A DNA stretch of 64,000 nt from Haliotis asinina (GCF_037392515.1 NC_090288.1:1798001-1862000), one strand, 5' to 3'; shown: positions 10,601 through 21,716, counted from the stretch's first letter. Numbers and translations: made by a program. Notes: generated by a model from the sequence alone, not told the origin.

Positions 10601-13600
10601 AGAATTCTATAGTAACCTTATATATTTTTTTAAAAAAAATACCCAGGCTATCAACAGCCAAGCCATGTACATAGGGGCACAGTCTGGCCTTTAAACTACA
10701 ATGAAACACAAATTCTGTCCAACTTGTCCGACGATTTTTCCCAGCACGGGAAGCGGAACACATCAACCCTCCATTTCGCACCAAATGTCACTTACTTGAA
10801 AATGTCGGTGCACACATAAGCCTAAGTCTTGGTGATAAAAAATGACAACACTGAATACTTAAAATTGTGGTCAGTTTTAATTACTGGATGGATGTGCTTT
10901 TAAAACACATAAACATCTTACTCTACTTCAGCCAATCACATCTGTCTCAGGCCTCTGTCCGTTTGAGTTGTTTGAGCATGTGATGTTGATATAGTGTAGT
11001 GGAGCCCTGATCGAGGCTATGTGACTGCTCTAACTTCCGGCACGAGTGTGTCGCCTGTTTTGGAACGGGTGCTCTCCAATTAGACCTCTGTATTACTTCG
11101 AGGGAGACAATTTTTGGCCCGAATCCTCGATACTCTCCTGGGTATGCGTTCCGATAAATCTCTACTACTTCTCTCTATGCACCTATGGCTCGGCCCTATA
11201 GTTTTAGAACCTCCCTTTGCTGGGTCTGCCTTCTCACAGCAGCCGATGTCAATGAGATAAACCTTCAGAACCGTGCTTGCCATCATCAACAACCGTGCTT
11301 GCCAGTATCAACGACCGTGCTTGCCAGCATCAACAACCGTGTTTGCCAGTATCAACGACCGTGCTTGTCAGCATCAACAACCGTGTTTGCCAGTATCAAC
11401 GACCGTGTTTGCCAGCATCAACAACCGTGTTTGCCAGTATCAACAACCGTGCTTGCCAGCATCAACAACCGTGTTTGCCAGTATCAACAACCGTGCTTGC
11501 CAGCATCAACGACCGTGCTTGCCAGTATCAACAACCGTGCTTGCCAGCATCAACGACCGTGCTTGCCAGTATCAACAACCGTGCTTGCCAGTATCAACAA
11601 CCGTGCTTGCCAGTATCAACAACCGTGCTTGCCAGCGTCAATAACCGTGCTTGCCAGTATCAACAACCGTGCTTGCCAGTATCAACAACTGTGCTTGCCA
11701 GCATCAACAAGGGTAGTAAGGCTTGAATCAGATGTAGGTGAAAAATCACACACACAAATTAATATGTCTGAAACCTTGAAAAAAATGTATGCAAGATCTC
11801 CTTCTACCTCTCTCAGAGAATTCCTGCAACAACTGTGTTGCCAGGTTTCATAGATCTATCGGAACACATATCCTGGAGATTATCGAGGTTTTTTTTCGCG
11901 TTGAAACCGTTTTCACCGGTTGATATTTGACAGTCAGCGATATATCAAACCTAACTGCGCCGGAGACTTGATAACAGATCAAAAGATGCCATGGCTGTCG
12001 CACTGCACCTTGTCGGATGACCTTGAGATGAGGTCAACCGCACCGTCACTACAACGTCCATAAAGATCACGTTGGTTAATGGTACACCTTACGTGTCGCC
12101 TTGACGTTGTTCCAAAACATGTCCAGGATCATTTCATTAGCCATTGAATTGTCCTTGCTTACAACGGTGAGCAAAGAGTTGACCGTCGACGGTCAACATG
12201 AAGTTTGTCCCGAACTTACATACTTAACTTCTAGTTGCATCCATTTGGCCTCATTGATTGATTGTATATAGGTATAAATAGCACCTCATTAGCTGTATTC
12301 ACATCTTCTTATCCTCTTTGTTTGCGGCAAGTGGCTTTACTTTATGCCCATTATCATTGCGTTTGTGTGGTCCTTTGTGAACAGAACAGAACATTTTGGT
12401 CTGAAAAACCCACCCCAGGTTTTTCAACTGTTTTGTTTTCTTTACTAATAACAGCCGTTGAAGTTTAAACATTAAAAATTTATTTGGTTTTTCTCCGTTT
12501 GTCGAATCAAAAAGTCATGCCAATATCATTGATCCCTCCCCAGCCGATCCCTGCACATCTAATCCGTGTCCAGATGGCGTGAGGTGTCGCCACGTGATGG
12601 ACAGCAGGTACACCTGTGACTGTCCGAGAGGTTTCACAGGGACCCGTTGTCAGACAGGTGGGTTATCGCTTCTTAAAAAGTATTTAACACATGAACAATT
12701 CTGATATCAGTGGTTGTGAATGCGGAAAACAGCCAGTAAAAAACGTGACAATTTAAAATGTGTTATAAGTCCCGTTGACATTGCATGAAACCCGGGCATT
12801 TAGTATACGCAAATCTATATTCGGCATGATAGCATGTATTGTGCAGGGAACAAACATATTTTCATTGAAAATCTATATTTGAATTTTTTTTGACTATCAC
12901 AGACTACAAATTATTGAAAGATTTATTAATCAAGAGACACCTCCATCCTATGTAATGAGTGAGTGGCAGGGAAAATAGTAGCCGTAGGAATGCATTTTAG
13001 CTTACACAGTGGTTCGATTTGATTTCTATGAAGTTTCAAGGTATTATTTCACTTTAGATTTGATTGGATTTGTCCCACAGAACATCCTAAACATCTAATC
13101 CACCACCGTAACACATGAAAAAAAACAACAGAAAAAACACAATATTAAACAAACTAATTTAAACTGTATTTAATATGAATTCCATATAACCTGTTAACAC
13201 TTTCGTTGATCAAAAGTGACTGCTCGATGTTATTTCTCAATGCCTTATGCTTTTAACAACATTTACTATAAAAAGTTATTTCCCTGCGGAAAAACATTCT
13301 TGAAATTCACAATATTTACCTTGTATGTCATAATTAACCGCTTCTAAACTTCTGTTGTGACAACAATGTCAGCCATTTTGGCTGTTGCTAAGAAAAGAGA
13401 TAACTCAGATAAACTTGGTCATACGACTGATGCTCGTCACTGTGATACATTGTCAAATGGTCATAACTTTTTTGCCCGAGGTTGATTTTGGTTGGTTGGT
13501 TTTTTTTCTCTCTGCATCACAGGTACCTATAAATCATTTTAAGACGCATATTTGCTTGTTATACTGAATGTCCAAGTCACTTTGATTTCATGTCGATTTC

Positions 13601-16600
13601 TAGTGGACTATATTATTGTCAGACGTAGACGAGTGTGTGGACGCCACCAACGGCTGCAGCCACATCTGCGTCAACACCCCAGGGTCCTACTACTGTCAGT
13701 GCCCGTACGAGCTACAGCTTGGAACCGACAACCACACGTGTCATGGTAGTGTCGTTTATTTTTTTGATATATCCGGTTCAAACACTGGCACAGTTTCATA
13801 CTCTCAAACCCGTTTTCATTCATTGTGACTTGTCAATGCATTGTTACCTGTCCATGCATTGTTACCTGTTCATATCGTCACCTCTAAATATTTTTGTAAC
13901 TATTTCATGCATTTTGACCTGTCCATACTTTTAACAGATTCACGTAAAAGATTCACACATTGTTACGATTTCCCTGAACTAGCAAAATATCCGCTCCACA
14001 CCTTCCTACCTCGTGTAGCCGGTAACCGGTTACATTGTAACCAAGCATACCTTCTATCGTCAGTGTGTATATACCAGACGTTGTGCTTTCCCATGTATTA
14101 GTCCATTAGTCCCTACAGTGATAGTAAAACATGCTGACATCCATGTCCACTACAAATAACATCTGCCTTCAGGGTCATCTACTTGGGTCAAGTTAGCTGC
14201 CCAAGCTGAACACATATTGACGCCCCAGCAACCCACCCTTGTCGTTAGAGGCGATTAATGGGATCTTGTAGAGAGACATGCGGATGAATGTCATCGTTTC
14301 TCAATTCCGCAGATCGATGTTCATGATGTCAGTCACTTGATTGTCGGTCCAGATTCGACTGTTTCCACGCTATTTTGCTATAGCTAGATAATAACTGCAA
14401 AGTGCTTTGTTAGACAAACAAAACATACAAGAAAACACGTAACCACCCGCAATGAAGCCATGTTTTGCTGTGATACACGTCTGTAGACAGTGTTTGAACA
14501 TGCACGTGTGTTTATTCTCAGCTGAAGGTGTGCAGGTGTCCTGCACGTCACAGAATATGGTGGTGGAGTTGGACAAACGTCACATCCACGGCCTCCATGG
14601 CCAATACTTGACGTTGAGGGACAACACATGTGGTGCCACGGACACACTCACCCACGTGTATGTAACAGTGCCTCTCCAGGGGTGTGGCACCCAGGTCACG
14701 GTAAGGCATTATTTTGTCCTAGTACTAATCATCACCTTTACTTTCGTCTTGAGTTATCAATATTGTATTTTTTCATAGCCATCTGATGGCTAAATGGAAA
14801 AGTGAGTGAGCTGTGTTTTGCGCCGCGTTTTGCAATATTCCACCAATATCACGGCGGGGGCACACCAGACTTCACTCATTGTACCCAAGTAGGGACTTGC
14901 ACCCGGGTCTTCGGCCTGAGGAGCGAATGCTTTAACCACTGGGCTATTCCTTCACCCCTCCATGGGAAAGGTCAACTGGCATAATATAAAGTACTTTTTC
15001 TAAGAAGGTATTGACAGCATCATTTTAGGGAATAGTTGCCAGCTCTGGCCGCACTTAAGTCCCCTGACTATACACCGTAGTTCATACAGAATGTGTAGGC
15101 GCGAAACGTCAAGATCATCGAGGCCGATATATAGTCTATTTGTCGTCGGCGTGGTCGGCGTGGCCAGTACCCTGGACAAGGTAGACCCCGTTAGAACCCA
15201 AAATATAGTGTGACAAGGAAACAATGTAGCAGATATCTTGACAATGTATTACTTACAATACGTGACAAGGTCATTGTGTCCTGCTATAAAAGGGCGATAC
15301 GTGCAAGTGCCTTCATCTAAATAAAAGCATGATGCAACTCTGTACATGGCCCTTTCGTGATCAACTCCTTCCTGTAGGTTACGGAAAGGGTCGAGTTCAT
15401 GGCAAAGTTCGGGGAGATAACTCATGCTCATATGGACATTGGAAACCACTAAATATGAATATCTGGAAAAATGCATGATGTGGTTTATCAATATTTTAGC
15501 CGACCCGTTCGCAAATAGCGTGAGAATGTAACAAAATGCGTGACAACGCAACACTCAGCAAGTCAATGGAGAATACAGCTGTACAATGTTGTATATAGAC
15601 TGACAAAGAATATCATATGATGATAAGAATTTAACATATACTGCGACAACGAAGTATCCTGGATGACAAAGTATAAGTAACATGTACATATATGCTTACT
15701 TCACTGTAAACCTGTACACTACGCTGATATTATTGTAGTTTAGTATGTAGGATGAAAGTGTAGGGCATAGCGTTACCGAAAATCATTTAATTTAGGATAA
15801 CAATGTAGTATAGCATGACAATGCTTTATGTAACATAGCAATGTAGTATATAGTGTGGCAATGTATTACGTATCGTGGCAACGAAGTATTTACAGTGTGG
15901 CAATAAAATGTACAGCAAGTCATTAAAGTACATCGTGACAATGTAGTGTATGATACGGCGATGTTGTTTTGATTGTGATAGTGTTTCCAAGTGTAGGCCC
16001 ATCTCTTTCTCTGCACTTTGTACGTAGCAAAATATTGCTGATTCAGCACAACTTTGACCGTTACAAGTGTTTTCCACACATACCAGGGTTCCGATCATAA
16101 CGCCTCCGTAACGTCACGGCTTGTCGTAACCCTGTAGTTTATCATCGGCTTACGAATGTCTTAGCTCCACGAACGTTTCGTTGATCGGGACCCGGGACAT
16201 ATACCATTTACAAAAAGTAGAAGATATTCCAATTTGTGAGCATACCACTAGCCAATGCGTTTGAGAAAAAGTAACATATAGCCATATGGATGCAACATTC
16301 ACTGTCACCACATAGTCCCTGTCATGTTGTGTCCGTCTGCTTCTTTGTGACCGGCAGCAAGACGGCGATTCATTTGTGTACGAGAACCAAGTACTGTCGC
16401 AGACCGTGCCAGTGAAGGGGTTAGTGACGAGGGTGAGAGACGTCAACATCACCGTCCGCTGCTACTACAGTACCAACAACAACACTGCAGGGAACATGTA
16501 CGTTGTCGACACGGGAGAGCTGCACTTCACCGACCACAACGAGGGCGTTTATCAGATCAGGTGAGCGGTTTACATACAGATTTATGTTGCCTCACACAAA

Positions 16601-19600
16601 TTAATGTAATTTTCTGACTGGCTGAGCTCTCATCTAATATTTTCAATGTATCTCGCTTACAAGCGAGTAAAGTTTTTTTTTGGAATGTCGAGCTCAACTG
16701 GTACTTCGTGGTAGTACTTCTTTAACTCGAATAACATTTAATCACGTATGATGTACGGAAATTATTCTTTCTGATGACATTGCTAGATTTTGCAGGCAAG
16801 AAAAGCAGATTTAGAGTTATCTTCCATCCATCGATTTGCATTCTCAAAACATGGGTAATTTTCGTGCATCATGCGTAATTCAATGTTATTCAAGATACAA
16901 AAGTACTACCACGAAGTACTGAATAAGTTACCATTGGCAGCGGGGTACATTGAAAATAATGGAAGAGTGCTAAGCCAATCACAAAGCGATATTTGTGTGT
17001 GAGGCAAGATGAAGGTTAATGTACCCTCGATGTCTGTTTATGTTCCTTTCGGGCTCAGGGAACATAATCAAACATCGAGGGTACATCAGCCCATATTCCC
17101 TCGTGACCTCGTGAACAACTTAATATAGCACACGTCGGATCATTTTGACAAGTCAATAACAAACGCGTCGATACTATCCATGCACGACACATATATTATT
17201 GATGGATGGATGAAGTGAGAGAAAGGTCATGATGATGATGATGATGATGATGACGACGACGACGACGAAAAACAATTTCTGGCTATTTTCAAACTAGCGG
17301 AATCGACACCAACTGTCAAAATAATTGCCGGTCTGTTTGAAAATAGCTAAAACCACATTTCTCGAACACAACATGTTTATTCCCAGTGAACATTTGCACT
17401 TGCATTTAGAACTTTGTGGGGAAAAAACGAATTTGCAAGAATAAAACCGAAACTGTGCTCAAAGTTAGGGTATAAAAGCTAACCAGGTGTGTTCTCATAT
17501 ATCATGTTAATCGATTGACAACAAGGAACATGCCTCGTTCAACACCAGAGCAGAGGGGAGCAATCGGTATGTTACAGATGAGCACAAGAGCACGTGGCTA
17601 GGACCATGGGGTTCTTCACATCCACAATCGGGAGCCTTGTCATACGTCTACGACAGATTGGCAGTACAGCAGACAACCCAAAGAGTGGTAGACTGAAAAT
17701 CACTACTCTACGACAGATTGGCAGTACAGCAGACAGGCCAAAGAGTGGTAGACTGAAGATCACTACTCCATGACAGACTGGCAGTAATGCAGACAGGCCA
17801 AAGAGTGGTAGACTGAAGATCACTACTCTACGACAGATTGGCAGTACTGCAGACAGTCCAAAGAGTGGTAGACTGAAGATCACTACCCAACATGAAGAAC
17901 CACATTTACGGATTTTGCGCTTGAGGAACGTCACTGTGACGTCATGAAGCGCCAACAGTATTGGACATCCATTCAGCAGACAGCGTGTGACCAGAAGACT
18001 CCACATTCATGCATAAATTCATGTACATGGTCTCTGTGCCGATCGACCTTTCAACAGAGATGACGTTGACCTGCCAGATTGAGATGAACCAGGACTGTGC
18101 CACACTGGCAGCAGCGACACTGGCGAAGAGTGAACTTTGGTGACGAAAGCACGTTCCAGCTCTTCAAGATCTGTCCCCATTTGAGCACCTTTTTGAATAA
18201 CAGGGACGTCGTATTCGGAAACGCCAAAATCAGCCACTGACGAGGATGCTCTGCTAAACAAATGGCGTCGGATCCCTAATCAAGACAATAGTCGACGCCG
18301 GGTTAGGGCTTGCATCAGCGTCAGAGGTGGCCTCAGCCGGCATTGAACAATATGTTCTGCCCAAGAAGTTGTGAAAGCTCCCACTCGATTCTGCATTAGT
18401 GATCGATTACTGGATAATGCACCCCAGTGTCATTCATGTGATATTTGATCACGAGTTGCGTCGTTTTCCTTCTTGTTATCCATTTTATACTGTTGCTGAA
18501 TGATTGATTTTTGCAATAAAACATTTAATGTTACCTAATTTAGCTTAGGTTTTCTTTTAGACCGGAAAATATTTAGTGGCCTTTCTTATGGACGCTAGTT
18601 TAATTCTATCGAAAGTCTTTTCTACACACCTAAATTTGTGTAATTGTGGCCATATATTATAGAGGCACGATCTAACTTAAAGAAACGCTGTGCCAAATTC
18701 GTGCGTATTTTGAGATTCAGTCTAAGAAACAATGCTATTTATTCCAGTATGGATTTGATTCACAACGGGGTAGAGTACCAACCGAACACAACCGATCCTC
18801 TAACAGTGGAACCAGGGGAGAAGCTGTCAATCAAACTGTCTCTCCATAGCAACGACACGAATCTGCAGGTTTTCGCCAGGAACTGCAAAGCCACGCCTAC
18901 AAATGAAGAACACAAAACTGAACAATACCTGGTGTTAGACAATGGGTAAGTGTCACTAAGTTCTTACTTCTCCCGTAGAGCGTGTCAGACAATAGATAGG
19001 TGAATACTTCTCCTGTAGACTGCGTTTGACAATAGATAGGTGAATACTTCTCCTGTAGACTGCGTTTGACAATAGGTAGGTGAATACTTCTCCTGTAGAC
19101 TGCGTTTGACAATAGGTAGGTGAATACTTCTCCTGTAGACTGCGTTTGACAATAGGTAGGTGAATACTTCTCCTGTAGACTGCGTTTGACAATAGATAGA
19201 TGAATACTTCACCTGTAGACTGCGTTTGACAATAGGTAGATGAATACTTCACCTGTAAAGTGTGGCAGACACTGGATTGGTGACTACGTCTCCAGTAGCG
19301 TGTGCCAGACAGGGTAGGTCTTGTGAATTAATCTATTGTTGGATGCGTTCGTAAAATATATCCAGTCCCATGCTTTTACCAGTGAATGAGTGAGTGAGTA
19401 TGGTTTTACGCCGCTTGCAGCAGTATTCGAGCAGTATAATGTGCTTTTCACATTGTACCTATGTGGGGAGTCGATTCCGGGTCTTCGGCGTTACCAGCGA
19501 GTGCTTCACCGCTAGGCTACCCCACGGCCGCTATTACCAAACAATGACCTGGAGGACATTTCCCGATAGGTTCGACCTCCACGATGTCCATTACTGGGAT

Positions 19601-21263
19601 GTCTGGCACAGAATCGATTCTTTACACACGTAAAAAAGATACTGGGTGTAATACCAAACAACAAAAAAACAGCCACAGCCTGCGTTAGATGTCTTGTAAC
19701 TTCACTTACATATTGGTCAGAGTCCTATTCGGAGTCAAACTCTGGTCTTTGGCGTGGCAAGCAAACGTTCGACCCCCTAGGCTACCCCATCGCGTTGTTT
19801 GTTGATTTACTACAAACCAAACTTAACAAGGGCGGAGCAGTGAGTTGTAACTTCTCTCCCAAAACTGACGTCGCTGGACATGTGGACATGTCTCAGTATT
19901 TGTTTCCATTCGTTTTTAATTAAGGAGGTTACACATGCGCTTCTATAGCCGGACATGATACAGGTGTGTACCACATTCCCGGCAGTTGACTCCACGCGGC
20001 ATTGGGTTGCTCGTGATACATGAAACATGAACCAGGTTAGATCTCTACTAAAAGCGGACTGTGAATAATCTGCGGGAGTCATTCCAGTGATTGACATTAA
20101 TATGGAACTCTCGACCACTATTATTGTGATCTAATAGTTGTTCCACAAACCTTATGTGGTCCCCAGTGTTCCGGGGACTTCTGCATGCCATATTCGGTAT
20201 GACGCTGAGGTGATTCCTGTGTTTGCTGAATGTGAAACCGATAGTATATTTCTTCCATCATCAGAACAACATCCTCTGTCTTGGATTTAGCGCAATCTTT
20301 AAGGATTCTTAACAATCTGAAGACAGACTTCAAACGTTAACTCAGGGAATACCGTTTGAGAAAAACCAACATACTGTGTCTATCTTGTAATTCTTTAGTT
20401 GTTCGGGGATCATTACTGAACAGAACCTTTGGCGTGGATAACTAGTGCTATATAAATGTCTTTTTATGAAGAATGATGGTGATTTAAAACTTAATTAAAT
20501 TACTTTGTGCACAGGTGTTCAACTGACTCCACATTAACCTTCAAGAACGTCAGTGAGGTCACGCAAGAAACCTTGACCCTGGAGACGTTCAAGTTCGACA
20601 ACTCGAGCATGGTGTATTTCCACTGTGAGGTGTTGGTTTGTAACGTCACGGACCCCGATTCTAGGTGCCATCATGGTTGTCTCAGCCCGGGGAGGGGGAG
20701 GAGGGACGTCACGGGGAGGGAGGAGGATCAGGATGTGTACATAGCATCCCACAAACTGAAGGTGGGGCCGGTAGAACTCCAAGGACAACCCAACAGCTCA
20801 GTGCGCGTGAGGAAGTCAGGTGTGTCTTAGTGAAGGAATGGGTGATGATTCAATGCCACCATTAGAAAGCTGCGTTATTTTGTCAGCACCAGTGGCACCC
20901 TAAATGTCGTGGCCCAACGCTCTACGTTTTCCGTGCTAACGCACAGTGGAAGTTATTGGACCTTCAGGATTAAATGGATATATGTGTTTTTACGTGAAGT
21001 GGTATTCCTGTTATGAACTCGTGTAGGTTCTCAGAGTGGTTAATATCATGATCGCACATATGTTGCTTGTTTCAGACCTACCAGCGATCCCACCCTCCGA
21101 CCCCGAGACTGGGAGGGCCGCCATGACGGCGGGATTAGCCCTCCTGGGCGTGACGCTTATCATGATCACCGTCGCTCTCTCCATCATTGTCAAAGGTGAC
21201 GAGGAGGTCGACATGAAGGTCAAGGACGATGCTGAGGAAAAGCTTATCAACGGAGATAAATGA
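7677..21263 (+). CDS. SRCR-EGF-EGF-ZP type I membrane glycoprotein, complete 10-exon gene
   Basis: Coding exons: 7677-7775, 9196-9266, 10080-10315, 12544-12657, 13623-13745, 14522-14700, 16358-16560, 18748-18945, 20515-20819, 21076-21263. Every junction is GT-AG and phases match throughout; the sum is 1716 bases, 571 residues plus TGA. An in-frame TAG lies two codons before the first ATG. Domains: signal peptide about 1-33, SRCR about 37-135, EGF 136-173, calcium-binding EGF 174-214, ZP about 215-480, furin site RGRR 468-471, hydrophobic patch after it, TM helix about 525-548, short acidic tail. ZP proteins polymerise into extracellular filaments after furin-type cleavage releases the patch; vertebrate relatives by layout are uromodulin, GP2 and DMBT1. 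With SRCR and EGF modules in front, a secreted or membrane-bound recognition or matrix protein is likely, but the ligand is unknown. I assign no symbol. Confidence 0.88.
8045..9060 (+). mobile_element. Degenerate CR1/L2-like LINE fragment in intron 1 of the ZP gene
   Basis: Translation gives reverse-transcriptase landmarks: [41 protein letters not shown], then after frame changes [16 protein letters not shown] (the YADD motif, truncated context), [12 protein letters not shown] and [15 protein letters not shown]. The order is RT fingers, palm, then the C-terminal NLGV motif. It starts abruptly (5' truncated), has several frame shifts and stops, and ends near a GACA/GATA microsatellite at 9056-9110. 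It is dead, sense to the host gene. Confidence 0.85.
9196..10315 (+). CDS. SRCR domain (exons 2-3 of the ZP gene)
   Basis: Exon 2 (9196-9266) gives [20 protein letters not shown]. Exon 3 (10080-10315) gives [20 protein letters not shown], then [18 protein letters not shown] and ends [12 protein letters not shown]. These are the conserved opening, the WGxVCDD box, the CRQLG box and the final cysteines of a scavenger-receptor cysteine-rich domain. Two donors are possible after exon 2: GTACGT at 9267 and GTATAG at 9280. Only the first gives phase 2 and joins cleanly to A-TGG of exon 3, so I chose it. Using the second would break the frame. SRCR domains bind proteins, glycans or bacterial surfaces. 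Confidence 0.9.
9312..9905. repeat. About 40-bp minisatellite in intron 2 of the ZP gene
   Basis: About 12-14 diverged copies of a unit containing ACAACCTTCATTAGATAGAG and TATAGTTTCTAGAGATGT. It starts 45 bases after the exon 2 donor. The unit resembles that exon-intron junction: AACCTTCGTTAAGAC, then GTACGTGTCTCAG, against AACCTTCATTAGATAGA, then GTATAGTTTCTAG. Confidence 0.85.
10316..11269. other. Intron 3 of the ZP gene, proximal part
   Basis: No exon or clear transposon is seen. There is a short A/T-rich stretch at 10610-10640 and a 12-base palindrome ATAGAATTCTAT at about 10599-10610. Confidence 0.4.
11270..11712. repeat. 22-bp minisatellite in intron 3 of the ZP gene
   Basis: About 20 copies of CAACAACCGTGCTTGCCAGT plus two bases. 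Because 22 is not a multiple of three, all three plus-strand frames stay open and show the same 22-residue cycle shifted; this is a repeat artefact and not a gene. Confidence 0.95.
11713..12543. other. Intron 3 of the ZP gene, distal part
   Basis: The only clear structure is a perfect 20-base palindrome at 12178-12197. The rest has no recognisable domain or repeat. Confidence 0.4.
12544..13745 (+). CDS. Two EGF modules (exons 4-5 of the ZP gene)
   Basis: Exon 4 (12544-12657, 38 codons) encodes a six-cysteine EGF ending [12 protein letters not shown]. Exon 5 (13623-13745, 41 codons) begins [20 protein letters not shown] and contains [14 protein letters not shown]. The DVDEC start and the Asn at the hydroxylation position mark it as a calcium-binding EGF. 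Both are phase 1-1 exons, the usual shuffling form of EGF modules. Confidence 0.92.
12658..13622. other. Intron 4 of the ZP gene
   Basis: Plain intron sequence between the two EGF exons. I see no repeat array, transposon or exon. Confidence 0.5.
14225..14385 (+). mobile_element. SINE copy (family 2) in intron 5 of the ZP gene
   Basis: Diagnostic pieces in order: CAACCCACCCTTGTCGTTAG, GGCGATTAATGGGATC, GCAGATCGATGTTCATGATG, CAGTCACTTGATTGTC and GGTCCAGATTCGACTG. The tail is degraded. Confidence 0.75.
14522..20819 (+). CDS. ZP domain (exons 6-9) with furin site
   Basis: Exon 6 (14522-14700) gives [39 protein letters not shown]. Exon 7 (16358-16560) gives [11 protein letters not shown] and [12 protein letters not shown]. 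Exons 8 (18748-18945) and 9 (20515-20819) give ZP-C, with [17 protein letters not shown] and SRCHHGC. Exon 9 ends with RGRR, a consensus furin site at residues 468-471, and the hydrophobic [15 protein letters not shown]. In the family, cleavage here frees the ZP module from its membrane anchor and allows assembly. Several NxT/NxS sites (NIT, NNT, NVS, NSS, NVT) suggest heavy glycosylation. Confidence 0.9.
14798..14965 (-). mobile_element. SINE copy (family 1) in intron 6 of the ZP gene
   Basis: The reverse complement shows the tRNA-like head (TAGCCCAGTGGTTAAAGC, GACCCGGGTGCAAGTCC) at the high end. The tail segment with CGTGATATTGGTGGAATATT ends in CACTCAC at the low end. Confidence 0.75.
15180..16000. 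repeat. Degenerate tandem repeat in intron 6 of the ZP gene
   Basis: A loose alternation of TGACAATGTAGTATA-like words with variable spacers runs through this stretch. Copies are too diverged for me to fix a unit length. It looks like an old minisatellite. Confidence 0.5.
16587..17007. mobile_element. MITE-like element with terminal inverted repeats
   Basis: The left end TTGCCTCACACAAATTAATG and the right end (reverse complement) TTGCCTCACACACAAATATC match. Matching continues inward through ATTTTCAATGTA and TACTTCGTGGTAGTACTT. Total 421 bp, no coding capacity. I see no clear target-site duplication. It sits in intron 7 of the ZP gene. Confidence 0.75.
17019..17086. repeat. Near-perfect hairpin, 68 bp
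   Basis: ATGTACCCTCGATGT at the left is the reverse complement of ACATCGAGGGTACAT at the right. The inner arms TTTATGTTCC and GGAACATAAT also pair across a short loop. It could be a tiny foldback element or the end of a neighbouring one. Confidence 0.75.
17285..18610 (+). mobile_element. Tc1/mariner-like transposon with degenerate TIRs, dead, in intron 7
   Basis: The left end has AAACTAGCG, then CACCAACT, then GCCGGTCTGTTTGAAAA. The right end, reverse-complemented, has AAACTAGCG, GGCCACT, then TCCGGTCTAAAAGAAAA, so both TIRs are visible. Inside, translation gives [15 protein letters not shown] (the N-terminal DNA-binding start), [20 protein letters not shown] (end of the second helix-turn-helix region), [25 protein letters not shown], and [20 protein letters not shown] with SVRGG at the C-terminus. 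Much of the catalytic region is missing and there are several stops and frame shifts. A 62-bp segment encoding the [11 protein letters not shown] piece is tandemly repeated four times at 17640-17890. Confidence 0.85.
18950..19320. repeat. 40-bp minisatellite built from the exon 8 donor, intron 8 of the ZP gene
   Basis: About seven good copies and worn edges of a unit TGCGTTTGACAATAGGTAGG, then TGAATACTTCTCCTGTAGAC. The neighbouring junction reads GTGTTAGACAATGG, then donor GTAAGTG, then after a few bases TTACTTCTCCCGTAGAGC. The unit is a copy of that junction, and each copy still shows an AG-GTAGGT donor-like site. Confidence 0.93.
19385..19530 (-). mobile_element. SINE copy (family 1) in intron 8 of the ZP gene
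   Basis: The reverse complement has TAGCCTAGCGGTGAAGCAC, CGCCGAAGACCCGGAATCGA and CTCCCCACAT (tRNA-like head), and ends with GGCGTAAAACCATACTCACT. Confidence 0.75.
19690..19790 (-). mobile_element. SINE fragment (family 1)
   Basis: Only the tRNA-like head is clear in reverse complement: ATGGGGTAGCCTAGGGGGTC and GCCAAAGACCAGAGTTTGAC. Confidence 0.55.
21076..21263 (+). CDS. TM helix and cytoplasmic tail exon of the ZP gene
   Basis: The exon reads through a helix of about 24 residues, starting [20 protein letters not shown], then KGDEEVD and a short charged tail ending INGDK and TGA. The tail is only about 23 residues and lacks a signalling motif I recognise, which suits an anchor that is cleaved off rather than a signalling receptor. 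Confidence 0.9.
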
Positions 21264-21710
21264 ATAAATGCTGTTTTTTTTCACAAACGTTTACAATTTC
21301 ATGTTCAGTGGTAATTATGTCATAATTTCAAGTTATGCTTTAGAGACAAGTGAAGCCAGTCTGTTTTAGAATGTTATCATAATTATGTGACAAAATGCAA
21401 CTAAAACATAGACAACAGACAAGCATCTTTTAAATACGCTAAAGTCAGGTGGTTAGAAACGCTTCTAGAAAGTTCACACCAAGCTGGAACATCAGCATAA
21501 GAACGTTGTCATATATGTGAGAAGTCAACACACTGAAGCTAACTGTACTTGACTCTGTGTCAAGGTTAATATTTATGTGTGTTCACCACTGCTCTAGCAG
21601 TCATTGTCTTTGATGTGTATCCAGTATATTTCAAAGCCCCAATTTCCATACCCTGCCGAACATGTGAAAATCTAAAGATGCAAATAATAGTTTCTCGTTT
21701 TGCTATATTC

Positions 21711-21716
21711 AATAAA
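21711..21716 (+). promoter_or_regulatory. Candidate polyadenylation signal of the ZP gene
   Basis: AATAAA about 450 bases after the stop codon. Another AATAAA overlaps the stop (21263-21268) but is too close to be likely. Confidence 0.4.

Noticed and set aside
11270-11712. Donor-derived origin of the 22-bp array in ZP intron 3
   Set aside because: It lies about 950 bases from the donor and the similarity to the exon 3 end is too short to claim.
11185-11853. 222-residue open frame with a Gln/Pro/Leu/Ser cycle
   Set aside because: It is the 22-bp minisatellite read through; all three frames give the same cycle, and it lies in an intron.
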